In this document: positions 14,699 to 23,917 of the stretch, piece by piece
Layout: every line of letters begins with the position of its first letter
Position numbering within the stretch: position 1 is the first letter of the stretch
DNA from: CALLVY01 sp937899855
Lineage (GTDB): Bacteria; Bacteroidota; Bacteroidia; Chitinophagales; Saprospiraceae
Length of the DNA stretch: 30,994 nucleotides
Direction of reading: 5' to 3'
Assembly (NCBI GenBank): GCA_039820405.1
Contig: JBCBQC010000075.1
Coordinates: 1-30,994, forward strand
Position numbers and translations under genes: made by a program
Notes under the pieces: model-generated
Database searches by the model: none
Told to the model about the DNA's origin: nothing
The model's input: only the letters and a program-made list of their open reading frames with translations

Positions 14699-16390
14699 AT
14701 GAAAAAGCTATTGTGTCTCGTTTTCTCAGCGGTGGTGGGGCTCCCCTCGATCGGATTAGCACAGTGTATTCAGGGTAATTGTTACGACGGCCGGGGAACC
14801 TACGTCTACCCCAGTGGCGCCAAATACCAAGGACAATTTCGCCAGGGTAAAATCAACGGTGAAGGCGTACTGTACTTCAGCAATGGCAATCGCTATTCGG
14901 GGCAGTGGGTCGACCACTACCGACAGGGAGAGGGGCGTTTGGTATTCACCAATGGGGATGTGTACGAAGGGCATTTTCGTCGCAGCAAATTCCACGGAAA
15001 AGGCGTACTGGATTTTGCCAATGGCGATCGCTACACGGGCCAGTGGGCCGATGACGTCATGCACGGGCAAGGCAGCTACGACTATCACAATGGCGATCGT
15101 TACGAGGGGTGGTTCCGCCAGGGCAAACTCCACGGCAAGGGAACGATGTACTACCACGATGGCGACCGCTTTGTCGGCCACTGGAAAAACAACCTCAAGA
15201 GTGGTCAGGGTACTTATTACCGGGCCAATGGGAAGAAAATTTCTGGTACCTGGACGGCGGGAAAGATTCACCGCGACCAAATCACCTCCGGCAGTGCGGG
15301 CATTGCGACGGCCAGCACCTCCACCACCCAAATCGAGGCGGGTACCGCGCCGACCAGCAGCAGCGGCCAGCTCAATTGCAATAATACGTACTGCCACGAG
15401 GGGCAGGGCGCGTACACCTACGGCGACGGGACCAAGTGGGTTGGCTACTTTCGCAACGGGCAGCCCGAGGGGGAGGGCGTCTGTTATTACGCTAATGGGG
15501 ACAAATACGTCGGTGGCTGGGAACGGCACGCCCCCCACGGGGAAGGCATCATGTACTACACCAACGGTCGGGTAGTGGGGGCGCTGTGGGAGTACGGCAG
15601 TATGGTCAAAAAGATCGAAGCCGAAAATGCCCCCGTCACGACCGAGGCGGTGGCGGTGGATTACAACAGCTCCGTCAAGATTTGGGCGGTGGTGATCGGG
15701 GTGGCGCGGTACGACCACATGCCGGTGCTCAAATATACCGACGACGATGCCTATCAGATTTACGCCTTCCTCAAGAGCCCCGAAGGGGGCGCCCTACCCG
15801 ACGAACAAATCCGCGTACTGGTCGATGATGACGCTACCCGCGAAAACATCATCAAGTCCATGCGCCAACTCTTCCTCCAGGCCGACGACAACGACGTAGT
15901 GATGGTGTATTTTTCGGGGCACGGCCTGCCCGGTTCCTTCCTGCCCTTCGATTTCGATGGGTTCAACAATAAATTGTACCACGATGATATCAAGCAAGTT
16001 TTTGAAGAAACTAATGCGAAGCATAAGCTTTGCTTGGCCGATGCCTGTCATTCCGGGACGATGCTGGCCATGCGCGCTCCCCTAAACCGGACGCTGCAAA
16101 ATTATTACGAAGCCTTCGAAAATTCGAGCGGGGGCACCGCCCTCCTGCTGTCTTCCAAGGGCGATGAATATTCGCTCGAAGACATGGGGCTGCGGCAAGG
16201 GATTTTTAGTCACTTCCTCATCCGCGGGCTCAAGGGCGAGGCCGATCTCAATCGCGACAAGATCATCAGCGTACAGGAGCTGTACGATTTCGTTTCGCAA
16301 AAAGTGCGCGCCTACACGGCCAATGCCCAAAGCCCCACGCTTTCCGGCAATTTTGACCCCAATATGCCCGTTGGCGCGCTGCGCTACTGA
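14699..16390 (+). CDS. Secreted MORN-repeat / caspase-like (C14) protease, copy 1
   Basis: 563 residues with a signal peptide (MKKLLCLVFSAVVGLPSIGLA). A module with two cysteines (QCIQGNCYDG, Cys 23 and 28) opens a block of about seven MORN repeats (about 30-190, pattern GxGxYxYxxGxxYxGxW). A Ser/Thr linker follows, then a second Cys-x4-Cys module (Cys 227/232) with two to three more MORN units (about 235-300). The peptidase domain (about 326-563) has the caspase-fold dyad: YFSGHG with His 408 and LADACHSG with Cys 450. Other family signs are the first strand WAVVIGVARYDHMPVL and YTDDDAY. No T9SS tail is present, so it should be periplasmic or outer-membrane associated. Cleavage specificity is unknown. 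It is paralogous to the protein at 18759. Confidence 0.92.
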   Translation: MKKLLCLVFSAVVGLPSIGLAQCIQGNCYDGRGTYVYPSGAKYQGQFRQGKINGEGVLYFSNGNRYSGQWVDHYRQGEGRLVFTNGDVYEGHFRRSKFHGKGVLDFANGDRYTGQWADDVMHGQGSYDYHNGDRYEGWFRQGKLHGKGTMYYHDGDRFVGHWKNNLKSGQGTYYRANGKKISGTWTAGKIHRDQITSGSAGIATASTSTTQIEAGTAPTSSSGQLNCNNTYCHEGQGAYTYGDGTKWVGYFRNGQPEGEGVCYYANGDKYVGGWERHAPHGEGIMYYTNGRVVGALWEYGSMVKKIEAENAPVTTEAVAVDYNSSVKIWAVVIGVARYDHMPVLKYTDDDAYQIYAFLKSPEGGALPDEQIRVLVDDDATRENIIKSMRQLFLQADDNDVVMVYFSGHGLPGSFLPFDFDGFNNKLYHDDIKQVFEETNAKHKLCLADACHSGTMLAMRAPLNRTLQNYYEAFENSSGGTALLLSSKGDEYSLEDMGLRQGIFSHFLIRGLKGEADLNRDKIISVQELYDFVSQKVRAYTANAQSPTLSGNFDPNMPVGALRY

Positions 16391-16417
16391 CCCCCTCCCA
16401 AAACCGATGGACCACTG

Positions 16418-16447
16418 GGCCCTCGAGATCGCAAGTACTCGGGGGCC
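16418..16447 (+). terminator. Hairpin after the first MORN-caspase gene
   Basis: GGCCCTCGAG (16418-16427) pairs with CTCGGGGGCC (16438-16447), one G-T wobble, ten-base loop. A T run (TTTTT) begins only 9 nt later, so termination may be partial and the downstream nuclease gene may receive read-through. Confidence 0.4.
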
Positions 16448-16551
16448 TCGTCCGTTTTTAGGCACTATGTTTGGACTGGAAATGCCAATTTCTCCCCCCT
16501 GGCCCCACGGGCCACCCACCCCCACATTTTTTAACACCTTTTGTAATTGGC

Positions 16552-18648
16552 ATGAGACTTCATTTTCCCCGGGCCCTGGCCCTCGCACTCTTTTTCCTAC
16601 TTCCCACCTTCCACTTTGCCCAAAGCAGCCCCCCCAACCACCTGCTGGGCGATACCCTCCAATCCTGGCTGCGTAGCAACTGGTTTGATGGTTACCACAA
16701 CACCCTGGGATACGACGGAACCAATGGTGCCCGTTCCTACATGTACAACATCATCGACAACCACAACGATACCGTCACCTGTGTCTACTCCGGGCATCAG
16801 GAGTACCGCTCTTACGACATCAGCCGCAGTAGTGGCACCCTCGGAATGACCCCCATCAATTGTGAACATACCGTCCCGCAGAGCTTTTTCGATCGGGACG
16901 AGCCCATGAAGTCAGATATCCATCACCTTTTTCCGACCTACGGCAACTGGAACAGTACCCGCTCCAACCATCCTTTCGGAGAGATCGAGGACAGCGGTAC
17001 GGACAAATGGATGTACCTCAGCAGCAGCCAGAGTACGATTCCGACCAACAACATCAATCGGTACAGCGAATCGGCGGCCAGTATCTTTGAGCCGCGGGAA
17101 GACCACAAGGGCAATTTGGCCCGGGCGGTGTTCTACTTTTACACCATGTATCCGACCGAGGCGGGCCCCCTAAGTGACTTGGGGGATCCTTACTTGTTCT
17201 ACGTCTGGCACGTTCGGGATACGATTGACGCCGCCGAGTGGCAGCGCAATGAAGACATCTTTTTGTACCAGGGCAATCGCAATCCCTACATCGTTTACCC
17301 GGACTTGATCAAGACGGCCTTTGCGATCGAACATCCCAGCCCGGAACCCCTCCTCAGCGCGAGTACTACCGAGCTGCGCCTGGACTGGTCGGACCTTTAT
17401 CTGGAAGAGAGCTACCAGGTTTTCCGTTCCGTAGACAATCTCCATTTTAGTCCCCTGGGTAGTCCTTTGAGTGCCAATACCACCAGCTACGTCGATGCGA
17501 CGGCCCTACTCGGACAGACCTATTTTTACTACGTTGCCGCCCTGCACGCCGATGGTGATACCACGCGTAGCGATACGTTATTTAACGAACTGGCCGAGAC
17601 TACGACCAGTACGGCCAGCGATTTGATCCTCTCGGAATACGTCGAGGGCAGCTCTTTTAACAAGGCCCTCGAAATTGCCAATTTTACCGGATCCCCGATT
17701 GACCTGAGTCAGTACCGGCTGGGCCGGCAAACCAATGGCGCCGGGTCCTGGAGCTACTACCCCCTCAGCGGCAGCCTGGCGAACGAAGGTACCCTGGTGA
17801 TCGCCAACGCGAATACCACCGATCCGACCCTGCAGGGTAAAGCCGATATCCTAAGCAACAATTCGGTCTTTAGCTTTAATGGAAATGATCCCATCGGCTT
17901 GTTTCCGACTAGCAGCACTACGGCCATCGATATGATCGGAACGGCCGACGGTGGTTCGGCCAATTTTGCCAAGGATGTGACCCTGGTTCGCAAGGCCACG
18001 ATCACCGAGCCCAACGCCAGCTACGCTTCTTTGGAATGGGACAGCTACACCAGCAATAGTTTTGGCGACCTCAGTCAGCACCAAATGAATCTGGATGCTT
18101 CGGTCCCCTTGGAATTGCTCGTCTTCGAGGCGCAGGCGGCGGCGGATGGCAACTGGATCCGTTGGCAAACGGCCCGGGAGCACCACCACGCCTATCTCGA
18201 ACTCGAACGCTCGGTGGATGGTCGGACCTTTTCCGCTCTCGAACGTTTTGACCACGATCCGTCGGCAGCTCGGCGGCGCGCCTACCAGTTTTACGATCGA
18301 GCACCCCTCCCCGAGGCTTATTACCGACTGCGGTGGGTGGACGACTGGGGAGGAGTGGCGTATTCGCCCCTCCGTTATGTCGAGCGGAGTACCGCAGTCG
18401 CGGCATTGCGGGCCTACCCCAATCCGGCCGATGGCTACGTCCATTTGGATTTACCGGTGCGGACTGCCGGAGCTGCTACCCTGCGCGTAGTCGATTATGC
18501 GGGGATGGAGTGGTACCGGGAGGAGCTGTCTTTGATGGCGGTAGGAGGGACCCTCGATCTCGGATTGGCGGATTGGCGGGCTGGGATGTACTGGATCGAA
18601 CTGCGTACGCAAGGCAGTGTACAACGGGTACGGCTGGTGGTGCAATAA
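16552..18648 (+). CDS. Secreted endonuclease I-family nuclease with lamin-tail and T9SS sorting domains
   Basis: 698 residues from the ATG at 16552, the start that gives a signal peptide (MRLHFPRALALALFFLLPTFHFAQ). The nuclease domain (about 30-275) carries the endonuclease I beta-beta-alpha-metal signature: NCEHTVPQSFF with catalytic His 106, SDIHHLFPTYGNWNSTRSNHPFG (121-143) with the DxHHL and NxxRSN residues. An FN3-like part (about 282-370) follows, then a lamin-tail domain (about 380-535, LILSEYVEGSSFNKALEIANFT), and a C-terminal region with RAYPNPADGYVHLDL and MYWIELRTQGSVQRVRLVVQ, the type A T9SS sorting domain. It should degrade DNA or RNA outside the cell. It lies between two paralogous secreted caspase-like proteases. 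Confidence 0.92.
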   Translation: MRLHFPRALALALFFLLPTFHFAQSSPPNHLLGDTLQSWLRSNWFDGYHNTLGYDGTNGARSYMYNIIDNHNDTVTCVYSGHQEYRSYDISRSSGTLGMTPINCEHTVPQSFFDRDEPMKSDIHHLFPTYGNWNSTRSNHPFGEIEDSGTDKWMYLSSSQSTIPTNNINRYSESAASIFEPREDHKGNLARAVFYFYTMYPTEAGPLSDLGDPYLFYVWHVRDTIDAAEWQRNEDIFLYQGNRNPYIVYPDLIKTAFAIEHPSPEPLLSASTTELRLDWSDLYLEESYQVFRSVDNLHFSPLGSPLSANTTSYVDATALLGQTYFYYVAALHADGDTTRSDTLFNELAETTTSTASDLILSEYVEGSSFNKALEIANFTGSPIDLSQYRLGRQTNGAGSWSYYPLSGSLANEGTLVIANANTTDPTLQGKADILSNNSVFSFNGNDPIGLFPTSSTTAIDMIGTADGGSANFAKDVTLVRKATITEPNASYASLEWDSYTSNSFGDLSQHQMNLDASVPLELLVFEAQAAADGNWIRWQTAREHHHAYLELERSVDGRTFSALERFDHDPSAARRRAYQFYDRAPLPEAYYRLRWVDDWGGVAYSPLRYVERSTAVAALRAYPNPADGYVHLDLPVRTAGAATLRVVDYAGMEWYREELSLMAVGGTLDLGLADWRAGMYWIELRTQGSVQRVRLVVQ

Positions 18649-18703
18649 AATAGCGTGTCACGGCAATATTTCTAAGGGTCGGTCGGTTTAATTTTTTTGG
18701 TAA

Positions 18704-18711
18704 TATCTTTG
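18704..18711 (+). promoter_or_regulatory. -7 box of the second MORN-caspase gene
   Basis: TATCTTTG fits TAnnTTTG and sits 48 nt before the ATG at 18759. The -33 element is poor. It implies that transcription starts at about 18718, which rules out the in-frame ATG at 18720 as the translational start. Confidence 0.6.
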
Positions 18712-18758
18712 CTGCGAAAGTGTTGTACTTTTTGCGCATCACCAAAGAAAATCGCCCG

Positions 18759-20507
18759 ATGAAAAGTCCCTTGCTGTTACTCCCCTTTTTGTTGCTGTAT
18801 TTTTTGCTCCCTTCGGCCCTTTCGGCGCAGTGCGTCTCGGGCGACTGTCAGGATGGGAAAGGTACCTACCGCTACCCGAGTGGAGCCAAGTACGTTGGGG
18901 AGTTTGAAGCGGGAGAAATCCACGGACTGGGGGTGTGTTACTACACCAATGGAAGCAAGTACTCCGGACAGTGGGAACACCGCTATCCCAATGGCAAGGG
19001 GACCAAGACCTACCCGGATGGGACCAAGTGGACGGGGCAGTGGAAGATGGGAAAAATGGTCGACGAGCAGGGTAATGTACTGGAAGAGACCTGGGTAGCC
19101 AAGGGGGAGGAAGCCGACGACGGAACCAATATCCAGTCCGGCTGTATTTCTGGGGATTGCGTCAACGGACGGGGCGTCTTTGCCTACGCCGATGGCAGTA
19201 AGTACGAAGGAGAATTTGTCCGTTCCCGTCTGGAAGGGCAGGGTACTTTTTACTATCCCAATGGCGATAAATACGTCGGTGCTTTTCGCAATAACTATTC
19301 CCACGGTAAGGGGGTCTTTTTCTACGCCGATGGTACCAAGACGGCGGGAGAATGGGTCGAAGGCGAATACTACGGGGAGACCTGGGTGGCGCTGGGTAAG
19401 GAAGGTTGTGTGGAGGGGGACTGTACCAATGGGGAAGGCACCTACGTGTATCGCGACGGAGCGGCCAAATACACGGGGCGTTTTCGCGACGGTCTTGCTT
19501 CGGGACGGGGCGTTTGTCACTACGCCGAGGGCGAGTACTACGAGGGGGAATGGGACAATGGTTCCTTCAATGGATTGGGCATCCTCCACCTCAAAGATGG
19601 CCGTGAAGTAGCCGGTAATTGGAGCGATGGCACCTTTCTGGGGCCCGCCGATGTCAGCGCCCTGGAGGCAGTAAGTCCTAGCGAACAGTCTGCTACCCCC
19701 ACGATCACCACCACCCCTGCCACCGTACCCACCGAAGTTACTACCAGCAGCAGCCCCAGCAACAATCCCACCACCAGTACGCCGGCCGAGGTCAAAGTCT
19801 GGGCCGTGGTGATCGGTATCGCGGCTTACAGCCACATGCCCGTACTCCGCTACACCGACGATGATGCCTACCGCATGTACGCCTTCCTCAAAAGCCCCGA
19901 AGGCGGCGCCCTCTCCGATGACCAAATCCGCGTGTTGGTCGATGAAGATGCGACCAAAGCCAAGATCACGGAGACGATGACGGAGGTCTTTGGCCAAGCC
20001 GGCCCCAACGATCTGGTCCTGCTCTATTTCTCCGGCCACGGTCTCAAGGGCTCCTTTTTACCCATCGACTTTGACGGTTACAACAATAAACTCTTTCACG
20101 ACGAAATCAACACCATTCTCAGCGAAAGCCCCGCCAAGTACAAGCTCTGCATCGCCGATGCCTGCCACTCCGGCAGCCTCTTCGCCATGAAGAGCGGGAC
20201 GGTAGAAAGTGCCCTGGCCAATTACTACAAAACCCTGGCCCAAGCCGAGGCCGGAACGGCCCTCATCATGTCGTCCAAGTCAAGCGAAACCTCCCTCGAA
20301 TCGAGTGGCCTGCGGCAGGGGGTTTTTAGCCACTTCCTCATCCGCGGCCTCAAGGGCGAAGCCGATCGGGACGATGATAAAATCGTCAGCGTACAAGAAC
20401 TGTACGACTTTATCCACGGCAACGTTCGCGACTACACGGGCATGCGCCAAAGCCCGGTGATCCAAGGCGATTACGATCCCAAGATGACGGTGGCGGTGAA
20501 GCGTTAG
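18759..20507 (+). CDS. Secreted MORN-repeat / caspase-like (C14) protease, copy 2
   Basis: 582 residues with signal peptide MKSPLLLLPFLLLYFLLPSA..SAQ. The MORN region is split into three blocks, each opened by the same Cys-x4-Cys module: QCVSGDCQDGKG (Cys 25/30), GCISGDCVNGRG (Cys 129/134) and GCVEGDCTNGEG (Cys 217/222). A long Thr/Ser/Pro linker (about 303-343) leads to the caspase-like domain (about 345-582) with YFSGHG (His 427) and IADACHSG (Cys 469). The peptidase domain is very close to copy 1 (for example YTDDDAY, AFLKSPEGGAL, GxFSHFLIRGLKGEAD, IxSVQELYDF), while the MORN parts differ in length and order. This points to a tandem duplication with an older or newer nuclease gene between the copies. 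Confidence 0.92.
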   Translation: MKSPLLLLPFLLLYFLLPSALSAQCVSGDCQDGKGTYRYPSGAKYVGEFEAGEIHGLGVCYYTNGSKYSGQWEHRYPNGKGTKTYPDGTKWTGQWKMGKMVDEQGNVLEETWVAKGEEADDGTNIQSGCISGDCVNGRGVFAYADGSKYEGEFVRSRLEGQGTFYYPNGDKYVGAFRNNYSHGKGVFFYADGTKTAGEWVEGEYYGETWVALGKEGCVEGDCTNGEGTYVYRDGAAKYTGRFRDGLASGRGVCHYAEGEYYEGEWDNGSFNGLGILHLKDGREVAGNWSDGTFLGPADVSALEAVSPSEQSATPTITTTPATVPTEVTTSSSPSNNPTTSTPAEVKVWAVVIGIAAYSHMPVLRYTDDDAYRMYAFLKSPEGGALSDDQIRVLVDEDATKAKITETMTEVFGQAGPNDLVLLYFSGHGLKGSFLPIDFDGYNNKLFHDEINTILSESPAKYKLCIADACHSGSLFAMKSGTVESALANYYKTLAQAEAGTALIMSSKSSETSLESSGLRQGVFSHFLIRGLKGEADRDDDKIVSVQELYDFIHGNVRDYTGMRQSPVIQGDYDPKMTVAVKR

Positions 20508-20983
20508 TCGGCTGATCTTTTGCTTGAGGTACCGATTTGTGGTTCAGCGAATTTTGCTACACGGAGAAAGAAGGGCTCAGCAGTTTTTGGGGTCGCTTAT
20601 TGACGGGTGCGGGGAAGGAATCACGGTAGCGTCGGATTTGACGTTTTGAAACAGACTTTGGGGGGGAGATATTATTTGGGGCTTTGGGAGGGATCCCTCC
20701 CACAAGGCACGACCCGCTGCCGGCCTCCTCGACGGCTACCGTACCACGTACAGCTCCGCCACCCAACCTAGAGTTCACTACTCTAGCTGACAGAAAAACA
20801 TACGGAGTCTTTCCTTCGCTAGCAGTAGGAAAGCTCCATATATAGACGCTTTTGTAGTGGAAATTCCATAAGGCCTTCTTCGTTTTGAGTAAAAAAATCG
20901 GCTGTAGCCCCCGAAAAATAAGGGTCAATTTTTTTCAAAAAAGTTGTCCCCCCGTTTAAAACGGCTCTCCTGCTCGGCCTCCT
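20508..20983. other. Non-coding region with palindromes between convergent genes
   Basis: 475 bp without a credible gene; the 123-residue minus frame here has no domain or start signal. It contains the perfect palindrome GGGAGGGATCCCTCCC (20686-20701) and the hairpin CTAGAGT-TCACT-ACTCTAG (20768-20786). An AT-rich near-palindrome (CAATTTTTTTCAAAAAAGTTG split at 20924-20944) and CCGTTT-A-AAACGG (20952-20964) lie just past the 3' end of the minus-strand dehydrogenase gene and could help end its transcript. The GC-rich middle part (20686-20790) looks like an inserted or repeated element; I cannot name it. Confidence 0.5.
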
Positions 20984-23734
20984 CTAGCGCTGAATCAGCA
21001 CGCGCTTTGTATGGCGCTCCTCCCCAATCGTCACCTCAACGAAGTAAGTCCCATTGCTCAAATCCGATACGTCGATCCGTTCGAGGACAAAGTCGGTCGT
21101 CGGAGTGGCAAAAACGCCCGCCCGCCGGGTACGCCCCTCGGTATCGATGATCCGCCAGCTCAGGTCCCGCCCCTTGATCTGGGCGATCTGTAGCGACACC
21201 TCGCTGCTGGCCGGATTGGGGAAGAGGGCAAGTGGCGCGGGACTGGGAAAGAGCAAACTGGCAAAGGTGCTGTAATCGTAAGTACCGTCTCGGTGTTCGA
21301 AAAGCAGTCGGTACTGATTGACCCCCTGGAGTGGAGCATCGTCGATAAAGGAAAAATCCCCCGCGCTAAAACTTTGTGGGTCGATGGCCAAGCGACCGAT
21401 CGACCAATCCTCCGCCCGCGAACTGACCCGTTGGATCACGATGCCCGTCAGGTCCGCGAGCTGCTCGGCCGTATGCCGCCAGGTCAGGCGAACGCGATCG
21501 TCTTCTTCGGCTGCCCCCAATCCGACTTCCCACCGCGTACTGCTGCAATTGGGGTGAATCCGTACTTCCCGCTGGGTACGCAGCCCCTGGGGATCACTCA
21601 CTTCCAGCCGGATGCGGAAGTAGTACAGCTCGTCGTCGCAGCCCAGTGGGTCGATCAGGGTGTAGGTTTCTCGGAGGGTATCGATGGGTTCGGGGTGGAA
21701 ATGGGCGTTGTGGTGCAAAAAGGTCTGCCATTCGTAATGGAGGTCTTCCGCTGCGTGCTCGGCATCGCTGACCGCCGCGCGCAGGGGGAGGCTCGTGTAG
21801 CCCGTGATGGGGTACAAATCGCCGTTGCGGACGCTGGTGATTTCGACCTGGGGGGGGCTGTTGTTAAGGGATACCAAAATCTCCCGCTGCGCCTCAATGC
21901 CCAGACTGTCCCGGAGGCGGAGGGTAGCGATAAAGGACTCGGGAGCGCTGCCACTGGCAATGTAGGTGTGGCTGGGGGCCGCTTCGGTCGACTGCTGGCC
22001 ATCGCCAAAGTCCCAGTGGTAGCTGAAGGGGAGGTTCTTGGGGTGAAAGGAGGTGCTGGCGTCAAACTGAACGCGGAGCGGGCTGGGGCCCCAGGCGACC
22101 GCGGGTTCGACCTGAATGACTGGAGGTGGATCGATGCCGTAAGCGATCTTGTACAAGCGTCCCTCCGAGATGTCGACAAAGTAAATGCTCTGTTGTTGGG
22201 GGTTGAACGTCAGTCCGACGATGTCGTGGTCGAAGCGGGTAAAGGTATCGACGCGGGTCACTCGGTAGTCCTCATCGAGGCTGAGGTAACGGATCCAGCC
22301 GCTGTAGTCGGCCATCCAAAAGGTGCGCTGGTACTGCTCGGGCAGGGGGCCGGATTCGTACCAAAAACCCGCCATCGCCGAGAAGCCGTCGAAGTTTTGA
22401 CCGCGGATGCCATTGTTGAGCGCAGGGAGGGGGCTGATGACCTTCGTACCCGAGTCGTCAAAAAAGGCGATGCGGGCGCGGGTGGGTTGGTTAAATAGCT
22501 GATTGTTGTATTCGATGACCGGCCAGTGATGGGTAAAACGCGGAATGCCATTGGGGATCAACTGCTGGTCGTCGCAGGGGTTGCGCCAAAAATATTTCGC
22601 TTCGTCGTTGGCGGGGAGTAGCAAATCCTGGAAGTAAAAATAATCCCGGTCGCAGTTGGTCGCTCCGGCCAGGGGGTTGGGAGCGGTGGTATTTTTCCGT
22701 AGGGTAGGGGCCCATTTCCAATTTTCCTCCAAGCCCTCATAAATGGGCCAGCCACAATTTTGCCCCGGGCCCGTCACGAAGTTGATCTCCTCCCAAAGTC
22801 CTTCCCCCACATCCCCAAAAACGATAATCCCCGGATTGGCAGCGCCCGCATCGTGACTCCCCGAACCGGGAATCGTAGCCATGCGGTAAGGATTGCGAAT
22901 GCCCAAGGTCCACACCCGCGACGCCGCCTTCCGGGGTTGAGCGGGATCGAAGTAGGGATTGTCGGGCAGGCCATCGCCCGTAAGGGGATCCAGCCGGAGG
23001 ATTTTACCGTTGAGTCCCCCCAACAATTGGGCACGAAAAGGACCGACCTGTTCCGCTGCCGATAAGATGCCTTCCTCGATGGCCTGCTCAATGTGAAAGT
23101 CTCCCGAGAATTCGGCCTGAAAATCGGGCCCCCCATCGCCCGTCGAAGTCAGGAGGCTGCCATCGTCCCCGAAGGCGAGCGAACCGACGCCGTGGAGGTT
23201 GTTGGGAATGGGGATGCCCGACTGGAGGTCTTCCCCAAGCAGTACCTTACGCGTTTCGTAAGGGGCGACGGTAAAATTGCGGTCGGCATCGGCCGTGAAG
23301 CGGGTGATGCGACCGATGGTGGCCTGGTTGAGCACGGTTGAGTCGGGCGAGTAGTCGGGCGTTCCGTAGTGAAAGAGGTGGTGGCGGTCGACGGTGTAGG
23401 CACAGTAGACGTAGCCGTTGAAGAGAAAGTCGGGATCGAGGACAAAGCCGAGCAAGCCGTGGTCGCGCCATTCGGCGACCTCCTCGGACAGGTCGAGGAA
23501 GGGGGTGGGCATCTTGACCTCGTTGGAGTCGAGTAGCCAAACGATGCCCCCTTTTTCCCAGACGTAGGTGTAGCCCCGTTCATCGACGGTGAGGCCCACC
23601 GGCAGTTGAAACTCCGCGACGACTTCCTGGAAGAAATCCTCGGGCAGTTGGGCGGACAGCGGGCTCCACAGGATCAGTGACAAAAAGAGGCACCAGGGGT
23701 AGCGCCACGGCGGTAAAGTGGAAAATAAGGGCAT
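20984..23734 (-). CDS. Secreted PQQ-type sugar dehydrogenase-like protein with PKD and T9SS domains
   Basis: 916 residues with a signal peptide (about 1-28, ending WSPLSAQ). The six-bladed beta-propeller of the glucose/sorbosone dehydrogenase family covers about 38-520: LPVGLTVDERGYTYV, RDHGLLGFVLDPDF with the conserved GLLG, LHGVGSLAFGDDGSLLTSTGDGG, GKILRLDPLTGDGLPDNPYF, and VWTLGIRNPYRMA. The His, Arg and Asp positions expected near PQQ are represented. A PKD domain follows (about 545-630, FSYHWDFGDGQQST) and the end (LALFPNPASSEVSLQI ... GTYFVEVTIGEERHTKRVLIQR) is a type A T9SS sorting domain. It is likely a surface or secreted sugar oxidase; many family members have unknown substrates. 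A -7 box at 23804-23797 precedes it. Confidence 0.9.
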   Translation of the reverse strand: MPLFSTLPPWRYPWCLFLSLILWSPLSAQLPEDFFQEVVAEFQLPVGLTVDERGYTYVWEKGGIVWLLDSNEVKMPTPFLDLSEEVAEWRDHGLLGFVLDPDFLFNGYVYCAYTVDRHHLFHYGTPDYSPDSTVLNQATIGRITRFTADADRNFTVAPYETRKVLLGEDLQSGIPIPNNLHGVGSLAFGDDGSLLTSTGDGGPDFQAEFSGDFHIEQAIEEGILSAAEQVGPFRAQLLGGLNGKILRLDPLTGDGLPDNPYFDPAQPRKAASRVWTLGIRNPYRMATIPGSGSHDAGAANPGIIVFGDVGEGLWEEINFVTGPGQNCGWPIYEGLEENWKWAPTLRKNTTAPNPLAGATNCDRDYFYFQDLLLPANDEAKYFWRNPCDDQQLIPNGIPRFTHHWPVIEYNNQLFNQPTRARIAFFDDSGTKVISPLPALNNGIRGQNFDGFSAMAGFWYESGPLPEQYQRTFWMADYSGWIRYLSLDEDYRVTRVDTFTRFDHDIVGLTFNPQQQSIYFVDISEGRLYKIAYGIDPPPVIQVEPAVAWGPSPLRVQFDASTSFHPKNLPFSYHWDFGDGQQSTEAAPSHTYIASGSAPESFIATLRLRDSLGIEAQREILVSLNNSPPQVEITSVRNGDLYPITGYTSLPLRAAVSDAEHAAEDLHYEWQTFLHHNAHFHPEPIDTLRETYTLIDPLGCDDELYYFRIRLEVSDPQGLRTQREVRIHPNCSSTRWEVGLGAAEEDDRVRLTWRHTAEQLADLTGIVIQRVSSRAEDWSIGRLAIDPQSFSAGDFSFIDDAPLQGVNQYRLLFEHRDGTYDYSTFASLLFPSPAPLALFPNPASSEVSLQIAQIKGRDLSWRIIDTEGRTRRAGVFATPTTDFVLERIDVSDLSNGTYFVEVTIGEERHTKRVLIQR

Positions 23735-23796
23735 GAATTTGTGATTTTTGGACGGCTTTGCGTGCTACTGACGACCTGAGATTCGGCCGTGAAACA

Positions 23797-23804
23797 CAAA
23801 AATA
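23797..23804 (-). promoter_or_regulatory. -7 box of the dehydrogenase gene
   Basis: TATTTTTG on the minus strand matches TAnnTTTG, about 63 nt before the ATG at 23734. No clear TTG at the -33 distance. It is arranged back to back with the rpsF promoter. Confidence 0.45.
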
Positions 23805-23846
23805 GGGCAAAATGCCGGTAATTGGGGGGCATCTTTCGTCATTCTT

Positions 23847-23877
23847 TTGCACAAACGCAGCTAAATTCCTATCTTTG
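23847..23877 (+). promoter_or_regulatory. Consensus promoter of rpsF-rpsR-rplI
   Basis: TTG at 23847-23849, 20-nt spacer, TATCTTTG at 23870-23877. Transcription should start near 23883, about 35 nt before the rpsF ATG at 23918. This fixes the rpsF start and excludes the longer frame from 23822. Confidence 0.75.
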
Positions 23878-23917
23878 CAGCCGTTTTTTATTCATTCACA
23901 AAAGCACTTCATTTCTA

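Noticed and set aside
18720..18758. Upstream ATG for the second MORN-caspase protein
   Set aside because: It coincides with the predicted transcription start after TATCTTTG and would place 13 residues before the signal peptide.
20557..20928. 123-residue minus-strand frame
   Set aside because: No start signal, no domain, and it spans palindromes and AT-rich runs; composition does not match neighbouring genes.
23822..23917. Upstream ATG for rpsF
   Set aside because: It lies upstream of the -33 element of the consensus promoter, and bS6 homology begins at MRNFEVTF.
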